Source of the DNA: Candidatus Zixiibacteriota bacterium
Lineage (GTDB): Bacteria > Zixibacteria > MSB-5A5 > GN15 > JAAZOE01
Assembly (NCBI GenBank): GCA_036480375.1
Contig: JAZGGI010000010.1
Location: forward strand, 1 to 64,000
Length of the DNA: 64,000 nt
Direction: 5' to 3'
Each line of letters starts with the position of its first letter. Position 1 is the first letter of the stretch. Shown here piece after piece: positions 57,748 to 64,000 of this stretch. The position numbers were made by a program, and so were the translations under genes. A model generated the notes under the pieces. It was not told the DNA's origin. It searched no databases and saw nothing but the letters and a program-made list of their open reading frames with translations.

Positions 57748-58670
57748 TGGCTGGACAAAGTAAAATTTCGGTGATGCAGATTATAACAATGGTTCTCGCA
57801 CTTGGTGCTCTGGCGGTAGCTGTTTTGATATATTTTAATTTGCCGCCCCGTCCGGAAGATGAAATTGTATCTTCGGCTCGGAAACTGGCGGGAGAACTGG
57901 CCGATAACAATCTGCCCGAAGCGGCCATTGAGGAATATCAAAAAATCCTGAATGAAGCTGAACTCAACTCGGCAGAGCGAGGCGCGATAAATTATTTGAT
58001 CGCGAAGATATACTTCGAGGAAATCGGCGATTATCAACAGGCCGCGGCGCATTATATCCGTTCCCGTTCTCTCGACGAAAACGGGTCGTATTATGATGAG
58101 GCGGGCAAAAACCTGATTGCCAGCCTGGAAAAAATGGGACGGCGTCTCGATGCTCGCCGTGAGTTGGATGCTCAAGCCAGCGCCCATCCCGATACAGCCG
58201 TTGGGAAAATTGTGGCAATCGTAGGGTCGGATAAGATTACCCTGGTTGATTTTAATAAGGCTCTCGAATCGATCCCGGAAAGTATGCGCAATCAGTACTT
58301 ATCGCCGGAAGGAAAGAAAGAGTTTCTCAATCAGCTAATAGGCCGGGAGTTGATTTATCATGCGGCCATGCGCGAAGGATTTGATCGTTCCGGCGAAATG
58401 CAAAAAGCCTTGAAGGACATCGAAAAGGACTATTTGGTTCAATACTATACCAGCAAAAAGATTGCCCCCACGGTCAAGCCGGATACATCTGAGTTAAAAA
58501 TGTATTATGAGGCAAATAAAGAAAAGTACGACAATCAGGATTTTGATGCTATTAATCAGAACGTTGCTCAGGATTATATGAATTATCTGGGGCAGAAAGC
58601 GATGAATGAATATATCAGCGTTTTATTGCAGGCCGAACCGGTTCAGAAATTCGAGGAGAATTTGAAATAA
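57747..58670 (+). CDS. SurA-N-like protein with N-terminal anchor and TPR
   Basis: This 307-residue protein has an N-terminal membrane helix (about 10-30, IITMVLALGALAVAVLIYF) and a TPR-like helical segment (about 45-130; NNLPEAAIEEYQKIL; GDYQQAAAHYIRSRSL). A SurA-N-like region follows (about 150-270; VGSDKITLVDFNKALESIP, EFLNQLIGRELIYHAAMREGF, ADTSELKMYYEANKEKY-like). No parvulin domain is present, so prolyl isomerase activity is not expected; it would be a chaperone or scaffold. It overlaps dUF58 by 1 nt and the next gene by 1 nt, so it is an integral part of this Bat operon, where such a gene is not standard. Confidence 0.75.
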   Translation: MAGQSKISVMQIITMVLALGALAVAVLIYFNLPPRPEDEIVSSARKLAGELADNNLPEAAIEEYQKILNEAELNSAERGAINYLIAKIYFEEIGDYQQAAAHYIRSRSLDENGSYYDEAGKNLIASLEKMGRRLDARRELDAQASAHPDTAVGKIVAIVGSDKITLVDFNKALESIPESMRNQYLSPEGKKEFLNQLIGRELIYHAAMREGFDRSGEMQKALKDIEKDYLVQYYTSKKIAPTVKPDTSELKMYYEANKEKYDNQDFDAINQNVAQDYMNYLGQKAMNEYISVLLQAEPVQKFEENLK

Positions 58671-59755
58671 TGAATTGGCGGCATCCAGTAATTATTTTAT
58701 CCGCAGTCGTTGTCTTATGCGGTAATATATACGCAACGGGTGAAATCGAGATAACCGCCTCGGTTGATAAACAGACGGCGTTTATCGGGGATTTGATTGA
58801 ATATACGATTAGCGTCGCCTATGATTCAACTATCGTCCTTACTCCTCCCGCGGTGGGAGCTAATCTCGGTCAATTCGATGTCAAAGATTATAAGGCCGGA
58901 GAAGAAGAAAAACTCGAAGACGGCCGGTTACGGCAGACGCTCTGGTTCAGTATGAGAACCTTTACGACCGGCGAGTATATCATCCCACCGCTTCCGATAG
59001 AATATATGATGCCCGATTCGACGAAACGGGTTCTATCGTCGGATCCGATAAAGATTAATATCAAATCGGTTCTGGGGGAGGGAGCGCAGACCGATACGTT
59101 GCGGTTAGTGGATATCCGTGGCCAGGTTTCAATTCCGGGTGATAACACGGTTTTGATCTGGAGTATTTTTGGGGCGGTAATATTTGTCAGCGGGGGGATA
59201 TTCGCTTTATGGTGGTTCAAATGGAGGAAAAGAGAAGAGGAAGAATACATTGATCCTCGTCCCGCATGGGAAATCGCTTTTGCCGATCTGGCGGAACTCA
59301 AAGATAAAAATCTTCCCGAAAAAGGCGAATTGAAATTATTTTATATTGAGCTGACCGAGATTATCAGGCGCTTTGTCGGTAAGAAATTTGAGTTCGACGC
59401 CATTGATTTGACAACCTCGGAAATTAAAGAAAAATTAAATGAACTTTCGGTTGATGAAAATTATACGAAAGAATTTACCGAATTTCTCGAACAGGCCGAC
59501 CTGATAAAATTCGCCAAATTTATTCCGCCCACTGAACAGCCGGTAACTGACTGGCAAACCACTTTTTCGCTGATTGATAGAGGCCGTGATTTGACCTATA
59601 CGTTGCCGGAGCATGAGACTCCGGATATATATATCCCTTCTTATCAAGGAATTCAGGACGAGGAATTCGGTGAATTGAAATATGCCCCACCGGAACTGCG
59701 TGCTGTGCTGGCGGCCAATTCTGCCTCAGACGAGAATAAGGAGGATGCGGAATGA
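58670..59755 (+). CDS. BatD-like/DUF4381-like single-TM protein, second copy
   Basis: This 361-residue product has a signal peptide (IILSAVVVLCGNIYA) and an N-terminal beta-sandwich like those in BatD (ITASVDKQTAFIGDLIEYTI; TGEYIIPPLPIEYMM). A membrane helix (about 163-186, VLIWSIFGAVIFVSGGIFALWWF) is followed by a cytoplasmic helical domain (ELKLFYIELTEIIRRFVGKKFEFDAIDLTTSEI). The same order is seen in the protein at 54982. It overlaps the previous gene by 1 nt and the BatA gene by 4 nt. The role is inferred as a partner of the VWA proteins. Confidence 0.8.
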   Translation: MNWRHPVIILSAVVVLCGNIYATGEIEITASVDKQTAFIGDLIEYTISVAYDSTIVLTPPAVGANLGQFDVKDYKAGEEEKLEDGRLRQTLWFSMRTFTTGEYIIPPLPIEYMMPDSTKRVLSSDPIKINIKSVLGEGAQTDTLRLVDIRGQVSIPGDNTVLIWSIFGAVIFVSGGIFALWWFKWRKREEEEYIDPRPAWEIAFADLAELKDKNLPEKGELKLFYIELTEIIRRFVGKKFEFDAIDLTTSEIKEKLNELSVDENYTKEFTEFLEQADLIKFAKFIPPTEQPVTDWQTTFSLIDRGRDLTYTLPEHETPDIYIPSYQGIQDEEFGELKYAPPELRAVLAANSASDENKEDAE

Positions 59756-60780
59756 GAATCCTGAAATTCGAAGGATGGGACATAATTTTGTTCCAGATTC
59801 CGGGCTGGTTTATATTTCTCATCGGGGCTCTGATAATCGGGTTGATGGTCTGGTATTATATCAAGAAAATGCCGGGCCGTTCGGCATCGATGCGTTATTC
59901 GGATGTGTCGCTCGTCAAGACCGGCAAGAAAACTATGCGCCAAAAATTCAGACCGCTTTTATTTTGGCTTCGTCTTCTGGCTCTTGCTTTTCTGATTATT
60001 GCTATGGCTCGCCCGCAATCGGGCACCGAACAGCGTGACATTGATGCCGAGGGAATCGATATTATAATGGCGCTTGATATTTCGGGCTCAATGGAAGCGG
60101 AAGATTTCAAGCCGCATAATCGCCTGTATGTGGCCAAAGAAGAAATTGGGAAATTTATTGATCGGCGTACCAATGACAGAATCGGACTGGTCGTTTTTGC
60201 CCGGAATTCATTCACCCAATGCCCGCTGACACTTGATTATGGAATACTGAAAAGTTTCCTTGAACAGATTGACTTTGGAATGATCGAAGACGGCACGGCG
60301 ATTGGGATGGCGCTGGCCAATTCGGTTAATCGTCTGCGGGAGAGCGAAGCAAGGTCAAAAATAATTGTTCTTTTGACTGATGGAGTCAATAACGCCGGTG
60401 AGATTGATCCTCTTACGGCGGCCAATGTCGCCAAAACGATGGGTATTAAAATATATACTATCGGTGCCGGTAAACCGGGTAACGCCATGTATCCGGTACA
60501 GACGATTTTTGGTAAAAGGTATCAGTATTTGCCCAATGAAATCGATGAGGAATTACTGACCCAGGTTGCCGATAAAACCGGGGGCAAATATTACCGGGCA
60601 CGCTCCGAGACAGAACTGGAACAGATTTATTCGGAAATCGACCAACTGGAAAAAACGAAAATTTATGTTCATGAGTACACGCAGTATGAGGAATTGTTTT
60701 TCGAGTTTGTGATTTTCGGATTTATAATTCTAATGGTAGAGATGTTTTTGAGTCAGACCTATTTCAGGAAAATACCGTAG
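59752..60780 (+). CDS. batA: BatA-like VWA membrane protein
   Basis: This 342-residue protein has N-terminal membrane helices (about 20-37 and 62-82), a von Willebrand A domain with MIDAS DISGSMEAEDF, the family's GLVVFARNSFTQCPLTLDY, GTAIGMALANSVNRL and VLLTDGVNNAGEIDP, and a C-terminal helix (about 318-335). BatA and BatB are paired periplasmic-facing VWA proteins of the aerotolerance operon. The start overlaps the previous stop by 4 nt (ATGA). Length and order match Bacteroidota batA. Confidence 0.93.
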   Translation: MRILKFEGWDIILFQIPGWFIFLIGALIIGLMVWYYIKKMPGRSASMRYSDVSLVKTGKKTMRQKFRPLLFWLRLLALAFLIIAMARPQSGTEQRDIDAEGIDIIMALDISGSMEAEDFKPHNRLYVAKEEIGKFIDRRTNDRIGLVVFARNSFTQCPLTLDYGILKSFLEQIDFGMIEDGTAIGMALANSVNRLRESEARSKIIVLLTDGVNNAGEIDPLTAANVAKTMGIKIYTIGAGKPGNAMYPVQTIFGKRYQYLPNEIDEELLTQVADKTGGKYYRARSETELEQIYSEIDQLEKTKIYVHEYTQYEELFFEFVIFGFIILMVEMFLSQTYFRKIP

Positions 60781-60791
60781 GGCATGATGCG

Positions 60792-61826
60792 ATGAGATTT
60801 TATGAACCGTTATATCTGCTGGGAATACTTCTGATTCCCATATTGGGATTATTCTACTGGATTGCCATTGAGCGGAAAAAGAAAATTCTGGCCCGGTTCG
60901 GCGAGATTCCTTTAATCATGCGAGCCGCATCGGGCATATCGTTTTCCCGGCAGGCAGGCAAGGCGGCCATGCTTTTGTCGGCCATACTTTTCCTGAGTCT
61001 GGCGGCGGCCAAGCCTCAGTTGGGGACGCACATGGAAATGGTAAAACGGGAAGGGCTCGACGTTATGATTGCCATCGATGTATCTCGTTCGATGGAGGCG
61101 CTGGACGTCATACCGGGGCCGATTTCCCGATTGGATAAAGCCAGGCAGGAAATACGTGGTTTGATGACTCCGGAAAGATTGCAGGGCGACCGGGTCGGTT
61201 TGGTTGCCTTTGCGGGAGAAGCGTTTATTCAATGCCCGCTGACCCTGGATTACCGGGCCGCCCGGATATTTCTCGATATCATCAAGACAGAGATCATAAA
61301 TGTTCCGGGGACGGCAATCGGCAGCGCGATTCGCAAAGCAACGACCGGTTTTGAACGCCGGGAACGAAAACACAAAGTACTTATTCTATTGACCGACGGC
61401 GAGGATCATGACACTGACCCCATCGCTGCCGCCGAAGAGGCAAGGAAGCAGGGAATTAAAATATATACTATCGGCATCGGTAATCCCCAGGGCGAGCCGA
61501 TTCCTATATATAACAAGCAGGGCGAACGGATAAGTTTTAAGAAAGATGAAGAGGGCGAGATTATAATTTCCAAAATGGATGAAGCGATTCTGCAAAAAAT
61601 CGCTCTCGAAACCGGGGGCAGGTATTTCCGCGCGACACCGTCTGAGCTTGAATTGGATAAGATATTTGACGAGATATCGGGGATGGAAAAAAAGGAACTC
61701 GAAGGAAAACTGCTGTTACAATATGATGACCGGTTTCAATGGCCGCTGGCATTCGCTTTGATGTTTATTATTTGGGAAGTTTTTATTCCCGAACGTATAA
61801 AGAAGAAAAAGGATGAGTTCGTATGA
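60792..61826 (+). CDS. batB: BatB-like VWA membrane protein
   Basis: This 344-residue paralogue of BatA has two N-terminal helices (about 7-24 and 54-75), MIDAS DVSRSMEALDV, a GLVAFAGEAFIQCPLTLDYRAARIF block, ILLTDGEDHDTDPI and a C-terminal helix (about 310-328). The MIDAS has R in place of the second G of the usual SGS, but all metal ligands D-x-S-x-S remain. It is 11 bases after batA and overlaps batC by 4 nt. BatA/BatB are believed to act together under MoxR control in envelope stress or oxygen tolerance. Confidence 0.93.
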   Translation: MRFYEPLYLLGILLIPILGLFYWIAIERKKKILARFGEIPLIMRAASGISFSRQAGKAAMLLSAILFLSLAAAKPQLGTHMEMVKREGLDVMIAIDVSRSMEALDVIPGPISRLDKARQEIRGLMTPERLQGDRVGLVAFAGEAFIQCPLTLDYRAARIFLDIIKTEIINVPGTAIGSAIRKATTGFERRERKHKVLILLTDGEDHDTDPIAAAEEARKQGIKIYTIGIGNPQGEPIPIYNKQGERISFKKDEEGEIIISKMDEAILQKIALETGGRYFRATPSELELDKIFDEISGMEKKELEGKLLLQYDDRFQWPLAFALMFIIWEVFIPERIKKKKDEFV

Positions 61827-62572
61827 TAAAAAGATTAGCATTTTCAGTATTGTTGTTATTGGTAAGCCCGGCGCTGGGAGCCAGCGTTTCTTCGCTGATT
61901 GATAAGGGGAATGAGGCATTTGACGCCGGCGAATACAGTAAGGCGCTTGAATTTTATCATGAAGCCGAGATTGAACGGCCGGAGACGCCTGAAATATATT
62001 TTAATCAGGGAAACGCGCTTTTAAAATCAGGCAAATACGAGGAGGCAGTAGAGAAGTATAATCATGCCCTCAATACCGAGAATGTTGATTTGCAGGCGAA
62101 TGCGTACTTCAATCAGGGCAGTGGCTATTTCCTTCAGTCGGCTTATGATAAGGCGATTAACTCATTTGAAAGAGTATTGGAGATAAATCCCGATGATATG
62201 GACGCGAAATATAATTTGGAGCTGGCAAGGAATAGCTTGAGAGAACAAATGGAAAGACAGCCCAAAGGTCAGAATCAACAGTGCGATAAAGAGAATTGTC
62301 AGGACCCGCAACATAACCATGATCAGGAACAGCAAGAACAAAAGCAGATGAAGGAAGAACAGGCTCAGCAAAAAGAATCGGGCGAAGAAGGTGATAAAAA
62401 CGAGGAGCAAGAAAAACAACAGGCGCAGGAACAACAGGAAGTTGATCCCAATGAAATGAGCAAAGAAGACGCTCTTCGCATATTACGGGCTTTGGAAGAA
62501 GACGAGAAGAAGAATCAGGAAAATAAAAAGCAAATGAAAATTCGTTCAAATTATCGGGGTAAGGATTGGTAA
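61823..62572 (+). CDS. batC: BatC-like TPR protein
   Basis: This 249-residue protein has a signal peptide (IKRLAFSVLLLLVSPALGA) and about three TPR units (about 22-135; GNEAFDAGEYSKALEFYHEAE; QGNALLKSGKYEEAVEKYNHAL; GSGYFLQSAYDKAINSFERVL). A very low-complexity Q/E/K-rich segment (about 148-220, QEQQEQKQMKEEQAQQKE) and a short helix (SKEDALRILRALEEDEKK) follow, as in other BatC proteins. It overlaps batB by 4 nt and batD by 7 nt. It is periplasmic and presumed to scaffold the BatA-BatB-BatD complex. Confidence 0.92.
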   Translation: MIKRLAFSVLLLLVSPALGASVSSLIDKGNEAFDAGEYSKALEFYHEAEIERPETPEIYFNQGNALLKSGKYEEAVEKYNHALNTENVDLQANAYFNQGSGYFLQSAYDKAINSFERVLEINPDDMDAKYNLELARNSLREQMERQPKGQNQQCDKENCQDPQHNHDQEQQEQKQMKEEQAQQKESGEEGDKNEEQEKQQAQEQQEVDPNEMSKEDALRILRALEEDEKKNQENKKQMKIRSNYRGKDW

Positions 62573-64000
62573 AACGGGATTTCATATACAGGGCGATTAT
62601 TATCACTCTGACGGTAATTTTTTGCATTATTCCTGATATTGCATTTGCTGCGGAAGATATCAAGCTGGAAATATCTCTCAGCCGGGATAAAATCGGTCAG
62701 GAAGAGAAAGCAACGCTGAGCATCAAAGTCATCACCAGTAAGCAACTCAATCTACCGGACCCAAAACTTCCACCGTTGCCGATGTTTGATATTTCTCCCT
62801 CGGGAAAGTCTTCGATGTTTAATCAGAGCAATAATGAAATCAATATTACGCTGACGTATAATTTTGTTTTATCTCCCAAACGAACCGGTAAATTTCCCAT
62901 TCGTTCCGCATGGCTGGTTTATGGTAATGAACGATATGAATCGAATGAACTGGCAATAGAAGTTGTAGGCTCGGCTCGCGAAGCGTCGGGACCTCTGGGT
63001 AATCAATCAGTCGATTCCCAGGGTCGGCAAAGAGAAGTTTTTATGACGGCCGAAGTGGATAAGACCGGGGCTTATGTGGATGAGCAGATAACTCTCAGCA
63101 TTAAATTTTACAGGCAGTCCCGGATAAGCAATCCGCAAGCAAAATATGATACGCCCAGCGTGACTGATTTTTGGCCGATTGTTATCCCGCCCCAAAGAAC
63201 ATATAATCAAATTTTAAACGGGAAAGAGTATTCGGTAGTTGAACTACGGCAGGCCCTATTTCCTACAAAGCCGGGAAAGCTAACGATTGGTCCGGCCCGA
63301 ATTACGGCTTTAGTGCCTGAAAGACAAAGTAGACGCAGCCGGGATCCTTTTTCCCTATTTGACAATTTTTTCCAACCGACCAAGAGAGTTCAAATTAAAT
63401 CGAATCCGATAACTGTTACGGTGAAACCTTTGCCCTCGGCGGGGAAGTCCGGTGAGTTTTCCGGTGCGGTTGGCGATTATCGAATATCGGCGAGCGTCGA
63501 TAAACCCGAAGTCGAGGTCAATGAGGCGATCGCTCTTACGGTAAAAATAGCGGGACGGGGTAATACTCGCTCGATTCCTGAGCCGCGATTTCCATCAATG
63601 GATAATTTCCGATTTGAAAAATCATCTTCGGATTTAAAGCCGGCCAATATCGGAAATGAAATCGGCGGTACCAAAACTTTCGAGTATTTGTTAATACCCA
63701 AACTTCCCGGGATGCAGACGATTGAACCTTTGGAATTGACATTTTTTGATCCGGAAAAGGGCCGATATCGAGTCGCCAGGACATCACCCATCGCATTTAA
63801 CGTAAAACAGGGCGAACTAACGGCGGGAACAGATATCCCTTATAATCCTGTCGCGGGTCAGATAATTAATCTTCAGGCGACCGATATCAGGCATATAAAA
63901 ACAGAAAACGGTTCGCTGTATCCTGTCGGCAGCGTCATTTTGACCTCTCCTTATTTCCTGACGGCGGTAGCATTACCGGCCCTGGTTCTTTTAGGTGGAT
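62566..64000 (+). CDS. batD: BatD-like oxygen-tolerance protein, partial (continues beyond window)
   Basis: The frame stays open from TTG 62566 (GGGGT five bases upstream, overlapping the batC stop) to the window edge, at least 478 codons. The product opens with a signal peptide (IITLTVIFCIIPDIAFA), has tandem BatD beta-sandwiches (IKLEISLSRDKIGQEEKATL; LSPKRTGKFPIRSAWL; VEVNEAIALTVKIAGRGN), the family's YNPVAGQIINLQATDIRHIK lead and a membrane helix starting at about 463 (FLTAVALPALVLLGG). Later residues and the cytoplasmic domain are outside the window. Confidence 0.9.
   Translation, partial: MVKRDFIYRAIIITLTVIFCIIPDIAFAAEDIKLEISLSRDKIGQEEKATLSIKVITSKQLNLPDPKLPPLPMFDISPSGKSSMFNQSNNEINITLTYNFVLSPKRTGKFPIRSAWLVYGNERYESNELAIEVVGSAREASGPLGNQSVDSQGRQREVFMTAEVDKTGAYVDEQITLSIKFYRQSRISNPQAKYDTPSVTDFWPIVIPPQRTYNQILNGKEYSVVELRQALFPTKPGKLTIGPARITALVPERQSRRSRDPFSLFDNFFQPTKRVQIKSNPITVTVKPLPSAGKSGEFSGAVGDYRISASVDKPEVEVNEAIALTVKIAGRGNTRSIPEPRFPSMDNFRFEKSSSDLKPANIGNEIGGTKTFEYLLIPKLPGMQTIEPLELTFFDPEKGRYRVARTSPIAFNVKQGELTAGTDIPYNPVAGQIINLQATDIRHIKTENGSLYPVGSVILTSPYFLTAVALPALVLLGG

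Noticed and set aside
62157-62663. Long minus-strand frame across batC.
   Set aside because: It is a shadow of the low-complexity Gln/Glu-rich coding region; it has an implausible composition and the plus-strand genes are certain.
1-64000. tRNA, rRNA or tmRNA genes.
   Set aside because: I looked through the intergenic regions for cloverleaf arms and T-loop sequence and saw none; a covariance scan could still find an atypical one.

Overview
The window looks like a chromosomal segment from an uncultured member of the FCB superphylum (Zixibacteria-like is my best guess; no marker gene here settles it). Reasons: type IX secretion-like genes (PorU-type C25 peptidase next to a PorV-type barrel, and surface proteins ending in FlgD/T9SS-like C-terminal domains), DUF1573 and DUF5683 proteins, a Bat aerotolerance operon, and a GC content that I judge by eye to be mid-range. 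Gene order is compact, with many 1-4 nt overlaps. AT-rich orphan genes and hairpin repeats fill the few accessory gaps.

Layout. 1-450: left part of an IS3-type insertion sequence and a palindromic repeat. 449-3382: ECF sigma factor, a one-TM protein and two tandem DUF1573 exported proteins. 3535-5728: threonine catabolism (SDR-type threonine dehydrogenase, Kbl). 5826-9064 (minus): DUF2971 protein, then an overlapping homoserine dehydrogenase/aldehyde dehydrogenase pair. 9377-16499: archaeal-type HMG-CoA synthase, thiolase and DUF35 protein, followed by 3-methylcrotonyl-CoA carboxylase (MccB, MccA and a separate biotin carrier) and a methylglutaconyl-CoA hydratase. Together these connect leucine/isovalerate carbon, HMG-CoA and acetyl-CoA. 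16561-18642: small accessory genes and repeats. 18695-20013 (minus): second ECF sigma, anti-sigma-like protein and YbjQ.

20236-28512 (minus): a housekeeping block related to the macromolecular synthesis operon, in transcription order HIT, rpsU, yqeY, cvpA, mutS2, dnaG, an ASCH-winged-helix protein and recN. 28513-31573: a repeat-rich accessory stretch holding three orphan membrane-anchored proteins. 31574-34028: asparaginase II and tryptophanase. 34029-36083: degenerate or orphan DNA.

36084-53974: the most distinctive part, a run of envelope genes: PorU-like sortase/peptidase, PorV-like barrel with a very large beta-propeller-like insertion, M6 metalloprotease, two DUF5683 proteins, an NHL-repeat lipoprotein, a 1105-residue SprA-reminiscent outer-membrane protein and an Omp85 protein. 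I read this as a compact T9SS-like export module. 54011-64000: a UbiA prenyltransferase similar to archaeal-lipid DGGGP synthases, then an extended Bat operon (BatD-like, MoxR, DUF58, SurA-N/TPR protein, second BatD-like, BatA, BatB, BatC, BatD) running off the window end.

All functional calls come from reading motifs and gene order; no database search was possible.
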